DNA from: Lycocorax pyrrhopterus obiensis
Lineage: Eukaryota > Chordata > Aves > Passeriformes > Paradisaeidae
Direction of reading: 5' to 3'
DNA: 64,000 nucleotides
Assembly: GCA_014706295.1 (NCBI GenBank)
Contig: JACSVZ010000001.1
Location: 84,752,237-84,816,236, forward strand
Position numbers and translations under genes: made by a program
The notes under the pieces: generated by a model
Database searches by the model: none
What the model was told of the DNA's origin: nothing
What the model saw: the letters and a program-made list of their open reading frames with translations, nothing else
Shown here: piece after piece, positions 25,301 to 37,414 of the stretch
How the letters are laid out: every line of letters starts with the position of its first letter
How positions within the stretch are numbered: position 1 is the stretch's first letter

Positions 25301-28300
25301 GAAGTGCTAGATGACGGTGCATGATTGAACATTTAAAGGAGGAAAATATGCATAAGAAACCAAGGATCATGTTTGGAAGTCTGAGAGAGCTTACAGTCGT
25401 TTTTCACTTCATCCCTCTTTGCAAAGAACACCATAAGAGCACAGCAGGACATATTTTGGCAATATAGGCCCAAGTCTGAAAGACCCATAAGCTCTTTTTC
25501 TTTGGAAGACCAAAACAACTCTTGGTACAGGTGGCAAAATATGGGATATCGACAACTTAGTTATGTAGCCATATAATTAATATGTACTGGCAGAAAGGAA
25601 GAATTACAGCTATGTGTAAAAATGTAGACAGAAGTCAGAAGTTCAGGTGTCATTTGTGAGGCTTTATAGCTTTGGGCATTGAAACATTTTGCTACTTGTT
25701 GTTATGATTCCTCTGCCTTTATTGTTAATCCTTAACTTTGGTTGCAATTGGAAACTTCTAGGTTAAAATAATTATTTATATTTTTGCAATGCATGTGGAA
25801 AAAGAGGATGAACACAGAAAGGTGATGTGATTAAAGGATTCCAGCTCCCAACACCCTTCATGGGCCCTGGCCGTGCTCCATTCCTACCCCAACAGGTCCT
25901 CTCCATCATCCAAGACCCTCAAAAAGTGACAACTCATAGGTTAACATTTCAGTCACAAATCATGTCACCGTAACTGTTTGACACAGGCATAATTCTTTAG
26001 CTACAAAGTTTTAGATAACATAGTTAGCTCACAGTTAGCAGTCATAACCAAAAAAAGCTCTTAGTTAACACAGTGTTCAGGCAGGAGCTCAGTTCTGTGA
26101 GGTGCCAAGTGTACCCATTAACATGAGGACAGCCTTAAACTCCTGCTGAAGTAACTCTGAACCTCCTGGGAAGCCTTTGGCACTTCAAAGAGTCAGGATC
26201 TGAATTCATAACATTCTTTACATGAAGCTCTGACGACCCCAAAGCCAGTGCTGACTGCAGCTGAGAAGGAGATGTTTCAAGGTGAGAGAGCCCAACGCTC
26301 ACATCTAGTTCTGTGCTGAAGTACAAACGGAAGACTTCATCTCTGCTACCCAAATTCCCAGAAGCACCAGCTGTGCCTCCAGTAAGACCCTGAAACTTTC
26401 AGCCAAAAATAGCAGTCCAGACTCACAGTAAAATCTGTCAGAACTACACAGAGAGTTCATCAAGGCAAGGGGAAGGCAAAACTCCTACAAACTTTTAAGA
26501 AAAGCCAGACCAAATCCATAAAAGTTTTTAGAGCTTAGGTCAGACTATGGAGCCTAAATATTTGCAATGTTAGCCATAGTTTTACAAGAAATATTGCTAA
26601 TACTGAGAGAATTTAAAATACTTGCCTAAACCAAGAACAGAAAGGTTTTAATAGCAACCTCTAAAACCTCTTGCATATGAATAAAGTATTTCCAATACAC
26701 AGTGGACACAACTAAAACAACAAACACTTGACACTAGGCAGCACCCTGCCATAGTTAGCCTGTGGTCCCGAGATTTAGTCATGCTGAAAATACAACAAGA
26801 TATTTAACTACTGCATATAGCAGGAGTTCACTTTTTCAGGCACACTGCACATTTCCACTAGAGCACTTCTGATTTTGGAGGTACTGCTTTTAGATTTTAA
26901 TTCCCTGACTTCTCTGCTCATTTTTGGTTTCTTCCACTGAGGTACAAAATTGTGCATACATGAGAGAGCAAGGAAGAGATCAGACCAAAATGTAGAATTT
27001 TCATAACACTGTATGTGGTAAACAGATAGTAGTAAGCAATAGTTATTTTTCCTTTATTTTTTTTTTAATAACACAAAATGTAGGTCCAGAGAAACTCTGA
27101 AAGACAAAAATATTTTGCTCATAACTTCTCAGACATATTTTTTACCTATTTTAACCAGTGCTCAGGCAGGAAGGAATAAGCATCCACATAGGCAGGTACG
27201 TGTTCACAGTCAGTACTGTTCTTTAGTCAGCTGTAAAAATAGGCTTTGATTAAGAATGCATGGAGTAGACCTCTCTTTCTTTTGATAAGTCTGCACAAGC
27301 CAACCAAGTTCACATGGGCAGTCTCATACAGACTGGAAATCAAGAAGTGAGAGTCCTACCTTGAACTTGAAAAATCTGCTTTCTCTAAAGCCGTAGCGCA
27401 TAGCTGCCATCAGAAACAGACCCAATTGCTTTCCTTTTTCATTTTCCAGGCCAAGCAAATCTATTTCCCGTTACAGCCTGTACTTACAGTTTTATTCTAT
27501 CTTATGACTTAAAGACTAAAATATTTGAGCACCACTAGGATTTTTCCACCCATAAAGGGGTAAAAAGCAAAACGCAAAACAGATGTTTTATAATGTATTT
27601 AGTTTATTTTGGCCACCCATAGAGCTGTGGCTTATGTTAGTGCCAACCAAGTTAAAAGCAACAGAGTTCATCAGAAACACTATGTAACATACTGTAGAGT
27701 GACCAGGCATAGGGAGCACCTTTCAATAAACTCCTATTTATCAAGCGAACCTCAATGTCAGAAAAACAGGAATTACTGAAAGTGCAAGTGGTGCTGCCAT
27801 ACTTGAGCAGTTCCTGGGGGGATTTGCAAAGTTTGTGCTGCTTTCTTACATTATTGTAGCCTAATGCAGAGCTTGGAAAATACATGATCAAAGTATACAC
27901 TGAAAGTGGATGAGTTTGCTGAAAGTAGAACATCTGGAGGTAACAGCCTCAGAATAATATCATGTAAATAGCAGATAGTGTGTAATAAACAATTGTGTCA
28001 GAAATACTCAACAGCTAAAGAAGTTCCAACAAAGTAAAACTATCTTGTCCAAACAATTGCCAGACTTCTACTGGTACAAACCTCTCACTTTTTTCTGTGT
28101 CTATGAATAGGAACAAAGACATTTCACAAGCCAAACCCATGGGACTTCTAACAGTTGCTGAGGTACTTATTGACAAGGTATCTTGTGGAAACGACAGTAA
28201 AATAGTCATTGAAATTTCCCCTGTACCTATTCTTATTTAAACTGAGAAATCATATCTCAACAATAGCCCCACATTAACAGAAGATCTTCAGTACAGTACT

Positions 28301-31300
28301 ACAGGCTGAGGGACAAAAGCAATAAAGAATGGTTGGTCTCAAAACATTTCTATATTGACAATTTACTGCATAGATCACAGGGAATATAAAACAGATAAAA
28401 TATACTAACCTGCCAAAAACATTATAGGAAAGCACAAGGAAAGGATAATGTATGTATTTAGGAAGACAGAATGGCATTAAAAGTTTTAACTTGTATTTTT
28501 TGCCTTGTTATCCGCAGATTTAAAGAATTCCTCCTTAGAAGTGGATCATAATTGCAAAAGTTAATTAGAAAGTAATAAAATGTGAAAGCTTAGCAATTTA
28601 GTACAGCAAACAACAGTACAGACTTTGAGCATAAACATAGGAGAAGGTTTTTAGAATATGAAGTTTTAATGCAAAATACTTTTTTAATCAAATAACAAAT
28701 ATTTTGACCTAATAAATAAATATGAAGCACGTTATTATCAAACCAGTGATACAAATACAGAAAACTCACTTTAATTCAGAGGCATGCTTAAAGCAGTTCG
28801 AAAGCAAAAAATCCTTTGCAATTATTTCTGCAGGTAAAACTGTTCTAACTATTATTATCTGTCACTTGCCAGTGCTCTCCTTCCCAGACAGACACACTTA
28901 TTTGAACTTGAAAAAGCCAGAACACCAAAAGTGCTTCCCCAATATGTTGGCTAAGGACTGGAATTCATTTAAATTATGCAACTGGATTCCCACAGCTGGC
29001 CCACAGCTTGGCTGAGAGCTCGATTCAATGCCAGTGAACCTGTCTGCTAATATTGTCCTACTTGCAGAGAAGGTAATATATCCAGCAACTTATATTGAAG
29101 TTCTAAGTCTAATTAACAGAGCAAGCAAATGTTGACATTAGTGACAAATGCTGCTTAATAGTCACTGTGAGACCGGTTCAGCCAGCTGGCATTTTCCTGT
29201 AGCATTTTGCAGTAATAATCCTTTCTTTATATCTTAGGACATTGTTTATAATCTGTTTTCAAGCATTTTGGTTCAAGTTAGAAACAAATCGGCACAAAAA
29301 CCAGCCCAGATAGCAGCAGCAAGACTCCCGGCTTTCAGACAAGTAATCAACAAGAAAGCATGCAAGCAGCATCCCTGGGAGGATGCACGGGGGACCCGAC
29401 TATAGGAATTCTTACCCTATATAAAACTATGTAGCCTTGCACAAACAGCCTTTGGCATCTTGTCTCTGGCCTACCTGGACAGTAGCAAAACATGTTTATC
29501 AGACCATACAAGCCCAGAACCAGAACTGCAAGCAGTTAAAAACTGAAGGTCGCTAAACTGCAAAATTCAAACATGCTTCTATGCTTTAGCCACACAGACA
29601 ATGATAAAACAAAGCCTCCACAACCACCTGTAATAATATGCCTGTTCAGCCAGCAATTCCAAAGTACTCAGCAACACAAGGTAGACATTTTCTGCAGCTG
29701 CTATTACATGTACATTCCTGCCAAATTGTTGTCTCGTCCCCTCTTACCTTCACATTAGTCCGGAGTGCACAGTAACATGCAAAAAACATTGCAGTAAACA
29801 AGGAGCATATGGACCAGTATTCAGCGTCTCTGCTCTGCACAAACGGTACACACACGATCCCGAGCATGTGCTACTAAGGAGCATCCGTTCCCTCTGTCAG
29901 TTTGAAAATGCATTGATCTCTGTTTTTCTGACTACAAAAAGACATGTCTTGAAGGCACTGAGTGAAAGCTACATATCTCTTCAGCGACTATATATAGAAA
30001 TATGCCCAGTAATTTCAATTAGCAGAGAATTCAGCATCTGAAACTTGGACCTCAGTTGCTTTTCCTTCCAGCATTTTAAATTCAGGGGGGAAAAAGGAGG
30101 GGGAACTCACCCAGAGGGGAAAGGTGAGGAATTAAAACGTAAGCAGTGAGTTACTTATATTTCCCCCTGGCTTTGATGTTTTCCTATTCAATATTTTACA
30201 AACGTTATACACAGAAAAATGGGGAAAGGTTTCTCTTCCAAGTCTCAAATTTACGGTAGATTCTGCACTGCTTCTGTCTGCTCTTGTTAAAGATGCAGCA
30301 ACCCTTTTAACAAAGACAACGTCATCAATCATGACAGATTCAACATGTTCTACTTACAAATACAGTCTCTGATTAAGGACAATGGCTGGCTGGCTTATTA
30401 ACGTTTCCTCAAATGCAAGTTCAGTCCCCTGTGCTAATCTATTTTTAAATAAAAAGTCCCACCTACTCCTTCCCTCTCATTTAATAAAAATGCAGCGGAC
30501 TAGCTCTAAAGATCCTGAATTGCATTATGCTCCCAGCTCAGGCACTGGACATTGCTTTCAAACTGTTCTCTTGCTTGCTTGGGATTAGAAACACAGAGAA
30601 AAATTAAAATGAAAGCAGAAAAATCCTGGAAGAAGTCTATGCCCTCACATTTGTAACTACATATTCTGAATTCAAAATGCTCCAACATCTTCCAGAAGGA
30701 GGGAACTCAGAACCTAGCCAGAAGGCAAAGCTTTAATTCACAAGCACAAAAATAAAATCAAACCACTTCTCTCACTCCTGTCAACCACTGGGATGCTGCG
30801 AATTAACTGATTGTTTACTGGGCTGCAGGGACACAAAGTCAAAGACTCAACTCTGTTTATAGCACCGGAAACCACTGATATTAGTACTGAATTATGAAGC
30901 AATCTCCAGGAATAAAACCAGAAAAGAGCCTTTTTTTTTTTTCCACTGCAGCAGATACTGTGGGAGGCAAAGAGTGGAAGAGGCTTTACTACCTCCTTCT
31001 CTATCAGCACAGAGCAATTTGCGTAGGATAAGCATAACTTAATAGAAATATCTGCAGTGACTTGTAGAATTTCTTTAAATGTTTTATGTAAACCCCCTTG
31101 GAAATCTGCAGAAACACTGAAGTCTTAACCAAATCAGTGGGTATCTTTCTGTGGGCAATGGGGTGAGGAAGCTTAAACAGAAGGGTGTGCACTTAAAAAA
31201 GAATAAGGGGGAGGGGAAAAGACAGCAAGGTTTTTTTCAACCTCTTCCTAAAGACAAGCTCTCAGAAACTGTCGTCAACTCCAAGAGAACAGCTATTTTT

Positions 31301-31699
31301 AGCTTGTCATTGTTTGTGCCTTTTTTTAGGAACGAAAAAGGCAGTCGTGTTTAAAGCTAGATACTGCTCTCCAACGTAGCCCAAGACAGCTACTTAATTT
31401 GATCCCCAGCTCCATCTGTCATACAAATTAAGTAATTAGTAATCACAGCCTTCTTTGGCACAAACAATGACTTCCACAACAAAAGAGATGAACCCTGGTT
31501 TTAAATCTAATTCTGAGATTTTTGTTAGTAATGAAACTGGGGTCCAGATGCCATAGTTCAAAAAGCTGGAGTATCCCAAACTTATGGTGGTTCAGACTTC
31601 AGCTGCAGCAATATCCATCAAATAAGCTAAAACATAGTAATGTGTTTCTCAGCAAAAGCATGGCAGAATTAATTGATACATTTTTTTGTCACTCTTCAA

Positions 31700-31729
31700 G
31701 TGAATAGAAAGTGAATAGAAAGTGAAAGG
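31700..31729. repeat. Short tandem repeat, 11-bp unit
   Basis: GTGAATAGAAA occurs twice in tandem, followed by a partial third unit (GTGAAAGGA). It is a minor local duplication. Confidence 0.7.
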
Positions 31730-33091
31730 AATCACGGTTTATTTTGCAGTACCGTACACTAAAAAATTAAAATTAAGTATTTTAGTCACTGAAAAAATAT
31801 CACCGATCTTGGGGAATTCTGATCCACAGAGAAATGCAATTCAATAGCAAAGATGAAAAGATGGGCAGTCCTGAGAAGTGAGGCAAGGTTCAGGCAAGCA
31901 TGCAGCTGCATATGAAAATCAAATTCAAGCTTTCTTCTGCCAAAGGAATTGCACAAGTTTTCAGTCAGCAAAGTCTTTGAAACAACTTTCTTTTTCTCAA
32001 TCCTAAAAAAGTTAATGGTTCTGGGTTTAGGCAAACAAACATAACATGGGGAAAACCTCACTAAAAGAAAGCAAGGCTGCGTAATGATACAATTCCTGAG
32101 CGATTACCTGGATATAAAACTTCAGACTCATTTAGGAAAACAAGAGGTAATGCAGTCCCAAAATCTTCACTCAGAAAAACTCCCATGACTCCTGAGCATC
32201 TAAGAGGAAAAATTATCTAGGAAATGACAGACTGACCCTCATAGTACTGTAAGTGAAAAGGGAAGAGAGACCCCCATGCACATGGTAGTTGCCTCCTGTA
32301 ATAACTGTGGTGCATGTGAGAATTTGCCAGACAATTGAGACCTCTGTACCAGCCAACAAGGTATTACTTTGCTAGCAGACCAACCCAAAACATTTATCAG
32401 GGGCTACTTCAGGTAATCTACACAAGCAGATCCCTGCAGGGCTTGTTCAACTCTGCCAAGACATTTCTTATCACAGCAGCCTAATTGTTAAAGAAAGCAT
32501 TGTCATCAAGGACATACAGTATTTTATGATGACTAAACAGCTACTCAAAAGCATCACATATTGGTGATGTTTACAGGTAAAGATACAGAGTTGATAAAAA
32601 TGAGTGAGGAAAAAGCCCTGCCTGAGTCATCCAGACATGCCAAAAACAGCAGAACATTTGAAGTGCTCAGGGCCTCTTTAAGCAGGCGACAATAGGGAAA
32701 AACCCCAGAGATGAAAGAAGTTAGTCCATAAAGAAAAAAGGTTAAGAATAAAACCAGTAGAGAGACAGCAGTCCAAAGGAGCCATACTACAGACCCTCTT
32801 TAAAAAGACACACAACTGGTGACTCAAATATTCTTAGATAACAGAAACCAGAGCCACTATCTTGAGCTGTGAAATTCCATTGTTACTCTGCTCCTGAGCC
32901 TTCAGAAGAGCAGAACGGAGCACTTGGAAGGAAACCCTGGTTGTCTGCAGAGGTTCAAAGACAGCAGAGGGAACGTGCTGCCTTGGAAGACATTGATCTC
33001 AGTAGGGCCTGAGGCCAGTCTGCTTCAGAGCAGCACGGAGGGCACAGCCCTTTGCAGCATCCGTCACTGCCCAGAAGAAGAGCACCAGGAG

Positions 33092-33126
33092 CTAGTAGCA
33101 GTAACAGTAGTAGTACCAGTAGTAGG
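33092..33126. repeat. Imperfect (AGT)n trinucleotide repeat
   Basis: A run of AGT/AGC/ACC triplets. On the minus strand it encodes a leucine run inside the frame 32955-33182, giving a false signal-peptide look. The repeat lies 85 bp from a CR1 tail. Confidence 0.75.
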
Positions 33127-33210
33127 ACTGCCCTATGGCTGGTGTGTCCTGAAGCTGTGCTCAGGGACCCCCATAGTGCCATGGCACTGTACTAGCACAG
33201 AGCTGACTAT

Positions 33211-33395
33211 CACAGAACCACAGCACGGTTCGGGTTGGAAGGGATCTTAAAGACCATCTAGTTCCAACCCCCTGCCAGGGCAGGGATGCTACCCACTAGA
33301 TCAGGTTGCCCAGAACCCCATCTCACCTAGCCACGAACACTGCCAGGGATGGAGCATCCACCACTTCTCTGGGGGGAACACTGGAACCATACTGC
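33211..33395 (-). mobile_element. CR1 LINE 3' end, antisense
   Basis: Reverse-oriented CR1 tail (CACAGAACCACAGCACGGTT then CGGGTTGGAAGGGATC) followed by the 3' UTR (CATCTAGTTCCAACCCCCTG; CACTAGATCAGGTTGCCCAG) and the start of the ORF2 C-terminus (GGAGCATCCACCACTTCTCT). Identity fades after about 33376, so the 5' truncation lies in 33376-33395. It is short, about 185 bp. Confidence 0.92.
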
Positions 33396-33626
33396 GGAAT
33401 AACATTTTTCATCCTCAGACACCTAAGCGTTTTCAAGTTTGGGTTGTTTGTTTTTTCCAGACATGATGGAAAGCGTGGTATTTTAAAGGAGAGTACCAAT
33501 AAAAACAATAGACTAAAAATGCAGTAAACGAACAAACATGCTCCAGGATTTGCTTTATGACAGGGCAATGTGCCCCACTTAAGCAGCATATTTGTGGGTA
33601 AATATTATAAGTTGGTCTTAAAAAGA

Positions 33627-33640
33627 CTCATTGCAATGAG
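33627..33640. repeat. Perfect 14-bp palindrome with C/EBP-like core
   Basis: CTCATTGCAATGAG is a perfect palindrome centred on ATTGCAAT, close to C/EBP-type half-site pairs. It lies only six bases from the next inverted repeat. Confidence 0.5.
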
Positions 33641-33646
33641 ACAGAT

Positions 33647-33674
33647 TTTGTGATCACCCTGTGATGATCACAAA
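33647..33674. repeat. Perfect 10-bp inverted repeat, 8-nt loop
   Basis: TTTGTGATCA (33647-33656) and TGATCACAAA (33665-33674) are exact reverse complements around CCCTGTGA. The DNA or a transcript could form a hairpin. Together with 33627-33640 it makes an inverted-repeat cluster of under 50 bp. Confidence 0.6.
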
Positions 33675-35576
33675 GAAAGCAAAGATTAGCTAGAAAAAAA
33701 AAAACAGAAATCAGAGGGGGAAAGGTCTGAAGAAGAGGGTGCCTTGCTTTCTGAGTGGATGGAGGGAGAAATGACACTCCTGTCCTCCAAAAGAGGGAAG
33801 AGTGGATGTCTGCAGGAAATTGGTCATAATGGTGGAGGTTTGCAAGGTTATTTGTAGGCCATGCAACGCTTATTAGTATCAACACTGACAATCTGCGTCA
33901 CTGACTTTGAGTAGCCAGGGGTGTAATTCTCCCTCTTTTCGCAGGAGGGACTGGCTTGTGCAGTCATGGCACTATGGCAAGTCATGCTCCATCACTCCCT
34001 GTCTTGGCACACTGCAGTGATACAATCTATATAGCACCCTAGTCCTGCATTGCCTAAATAACTCTGATTTCAGCACGGCAGCTCTAAATTGAAATGATTT
34101 TACTCTTTCAAAGACTTTACCATTTCTAAGACTGTCATAAAAAATGTTATTTTCCACATCTGCAAGAAGTTCCTTATACTAATATCCACATTGAGGGGGG
34201 GGATATTGAAGGAACTGTCGATACGGACTGCAGGTCTGGGATGCTGTAGGGCCTACAGTTTCCAGATGGCAAATATTGACTACAAACAGTGGATTGAATC
34301 TTTGGGCAGAAAGAAGAATGTGGAACAAAGCCCCAGTTGGGAAGAAGTCTTTCTTAGGCTGTCCACTGCAGCAAAGCCTAGTAAAACGTAGCACACAGAG
34401 GAACTGTATCAGCAGCTCGAACTCAGAAAATCTTAAAGTTTTCACAAAGAGGAAGAAAAAGGCTGAATAGATTATTTACAAACTCTCATCTCCAGTACTG
34501 TAAACAGCTCTCTGATATCCTGGCATTCTGATGCATAAGTTGCTGTGTCAAATATTCTTCCTCGCTTCCAGACCAGTAAACACCAAAGACCTTGCCCTGG
34601 GCTGATTTAACTTAAGCCACAGTTTTCCCTGAAAACTTTCTGTTCCCTTTTTTCCTGCACAATCTTCTTAATACATTTGTCTGATTTTTGAGCATTTTGT
34701 ACTTTTCCTCTTAAAATCCCAGCTCTCTGTTTTCTCTCTTATGTGGTTGCATTGAGGAAGGTTTTGACCAGGTACCTAACAAAAACATATAATTTACTTA
34801 TACAATAATTGCTTCCCAATATTAAAATTTATATATATTTCATAAACCAGGCTTTGCAGTTACTATTTCATAATTTCAGCCACAAAGCCATTTATAATAA
34901 GCAAATTTAAAGGATAAATAAAGGCCAAACGATAAATAAAAAATTAGTGAAGAACGGCCTCATCCTGTGAGTCTTTTCTATGACTTCGAATTTTTCAGGA
35001 AACGTTTCCTCATTGTTCCTGACGACCCTAAAACAAAATAATGCAAAACAAGGAACAGTGGCTCAGAAAGAAGGAACTGGATTAAGCTTCACCTTGAGTT
35101 ACTCAAAATCTCATTTTTCCACTCCTGTACCTGTAAGCCATGGATCAAGTTTATTTTACACCTCATCCTATACAACTGATTGAGATGACACAACCCCTTT
35201 AATGCCTCGACTGAGACACCCAGGCTGCAAAGACTTTTTCGACTCTGAAGATCCCCAGCTGAGTTTCCTGGATTTCACTCAAATTGATTACTAACATGTC
35301 TCCACAATATGTGTTTCATTTTGTGACTATGAGAGAACATCTGCCTTTCTCCTTGATCTGAATTCTCACAATAACTCCTCCAAAAAGGTATTTCTGTTCA
35401 CAGTCATATTAAAGGCCATGGCAACCTGGAACCCTAGGAGATTATCCAGGTCATTTTTCTTGCTGAGGGAAGATTAACCACACATAAGACTGTTTTTGGC
35501 AAATGGTTGTCCAACTTCAAATTCTCTCATGAATGGAATGCCTTTGCTTCAGTTGGTCCTTTATTCTTAATATGGA

Positions 35577-35972
35577 AATCATAGAATCGTAGAATTGTTA
35601 AGGTTGGAAAAGACCTCAAAAATAAGCAAGTCCAGCCATCAATTAGCACCACTACCATGTCCACCACTAAATCGTGTTCTTAAGTGCCACATCCACATGT
35701 ATTTTGAACACTTCGAGGGAGGGTGATTCCACCACTTCCCTGGGCAACCTGTTCCAATGCTTGAAAATCCTTTCAGTGAAGAAATTTCTCCCTATTATGC
35801 AAGCTAAACCTCCCATGGTACCACTTGAGGCCATTTCCTTTGGTCCTGTCACTTGTTACCAGGAAGAAGAGACGAACCCTACCACACTACAACCTCCTCT
35901 GAGGTAGTTTTAGAGAGAGATAAGGTCCCCTCTCAGCCTCCTTTTCTCCAGACTAAACACCACCAACTCAAC
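35577..35972 (-). mobile_element. CR1 LINE 3' end, antisense
   Basis: About 395 bp of reverse-oriented CR1. The tail AATCATAGAATCGTAGAATTG leads into TTAAGGTTGGAAAAGACCTC, then the 3' UTR with TGCCACATCCACATGTATTTTGAAC and the ORF2 C-terminus. The minus frame 35667-35852 reads [20 protein letters not shown], the conserved CR1 ORF2 end. Same 3' UTR type as the copy at 15752. It is 5'-truncated near 35972 and inactive. Confidence 0.94.
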
Positions 35973-36145
35973 ACAAGACGAAAAGCTTAAATTATTAGAA
36001 GCCTTTAAATGATTAGAAGCCTATGCTTATTTTCTGCACAAAAAAAAAAATAATTTACCACGATTGTTTGGAAAACTTGGGGAAAATGATGCCTGTCTTG
36101 CCATAATTGCCATCACTCCCCAATTATGAATTAACATTTTACTTT

Positions 36146-36173
36146 TATAATTTATGAACTATAATTTATGAAC
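36146..36173. repeat. Exact 14-bp tandem duplication
   Basis: TATAATTTATGAAC occurs twice head to tail (36146-36159 and 36160-36173). It is a recent or conserved slippage product in AT-rich DNA. Confidence 0.8.
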
Positions 36174-37380
36174 TAAGCTTATTCATTTAAGCATAAAATC
36201 CACATTTCCATGGTAACAGCATGAATGAAGAAGGAATGAACTTCCAAAGTTCAATTGCATTTATTACAGTACTTAAAAATAACCTCTAGCAATTTTCACT
36301 GAGGAAATTGCTGTAGTCTTTTTGTAAGAAAAAAAAATTAAATTAAATCTCTCACTGTAAACTTGTATAAGAACAACTGGATTTTGCATTGTACTTGATA
36401 AAGATCCATGTATGTCAAAACACTTAGTATTTTATTCTTTGTACTGTAATTTTAGTTGCGGAAACTATTTAAAGGGAACCTATTGTTAGATTAAGAAATA
36501 TGATTTAAAAAATTGTAGCACTGGAATCAACCCAAGTTTTCATGAAAATACATGTGTAAGGTTTTGGGATTTTTTTTTTTATGTGGACAGTCTTTTCATT
36601 AAATAAGCAAAGTGTTTGAATTTACAATAGAGAATACATCGATGGATATTCATTGGCCATGCTCTAACTATTCCTCTTCATTCCACTGATAACAGTTATT
36701 AGCTTGATATGTTAACAAACTTCAACTAGAAATTTTATCAGTGAGATAAACACTTTGTTTTAAAAATATGTTTAAATTTAGCAGATTCTCAAAAAGTAAT
36801 TTCAGACCTGCATAGCACTTGAAAACAAAGGATAATTAATGACGGAAACTATTTACAAGACAATTAGTGTAATTTTCTGCTTTACTGATCTCAAATGATG
36901 AATCAAGATGTTTCTAGAAGACTTATGAGTTAAAAGCAAACTATTAGGCTCCGTAAAGGATAGGTTAGAATAGGTCTAATTACTCTAATAATGTGCTAAA
37001 TTTAGCAATCTGTTTTTTTTTTTTTTTAAATAAAAGAATATTCAAAACAAGTATATTATAAACATGAAGGAGGAAAAAGCCTTTTTCAGCAACCTATCTC
37101 TGTGAAAACCAGTAAACTGCTGATGGATGTTACATCTGTATCTCCTCTGGAACCTGTGACTCCCAACATTTAAAGACACTTGGCCAACCTAGATACTTTT
37201 TCTTCTAGTACTGTCCAAACAGTAAAAATAATACTCAGAGGAAGAGTTTAGAAACATACTAGTGGCAACAATAAACTCAGCAAAAAACTCTTCCCGTGAC
37301 TGATTGGGACTTTTCCTGTAGAGATTTACCAATTATTTCATTCCTTACTTCAGCTCCTCTTTTACCCATCAAGTCAAAAT

Positions 37381-37410
37381 ATTTTCAGCTGTATTATTTT
37401 CAGCTGTATG
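37381..37410. repeat. 15-bp tandem duplication at a CR1 boundary
   Basis: ATTTTCAGCTGTATT and ATTTTCAGCTGTATG (14/15 identical) stand head to tail immediately upstream of the CR1 fragment. They could be a repair product of the insertion or rearrangement that brought the CR1 fragment in, or simple slippage. Confidence 0.65.
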
Positions 37411-37414
37411 TACA

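Larger units (their letters stand above)
22361..33210. other. Long stretch of unique AT-rich sequence
   Basis: Nearly 11 kb with no recognised repeat. Frames stay below 100 codons and none shows a domain. At 29418-29426 TATATAAAA is a good TATA-box match in a locally less AT-rich patch (29330-29560), but no exon or CpG island accompanies it. An 11-bp unit (GTGAATAGAAA) is tandemly repeated at 31700-31721. An imperfect trinucleotide run lies at 33092-33126. The sequence could be intronic or intergenic. Confidence 0.55.
33396..35576. other. Unique sequence with paired palindromes
   Basis: No gene or transposon recognised. Overlapping plus frames at 34191-34470 and a minus frame at 34179-34445 are unassigned. 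Two strong inverted repeats lie at 33627-33640 and 33647-33674 (separate entries). Confidence 0.6.
35973..37410. other. AT-rich unique sequence with small tandem duplications
   Basis: No gene. It contains an 18-bp imperfect duplication (ATTAGAAGCCT at 35994 and 36012), an exact 14-bp tandem (36146-36173), a T15 tract (37013-37027) and a 15-bp tandem (37381-37410) abutting the next CR1. Most of the stretch is strongly AT-rich. Confidence 0.6.

Noticed and set aside
32955..33182. Minus frame that looks like a secreted protein with a leucine-rich signal peptide
   Set aside because: The leucine run is a translation of the (AGT)n trinucleotide repeat at 33092-33126, and there is no further protein-like sequence.
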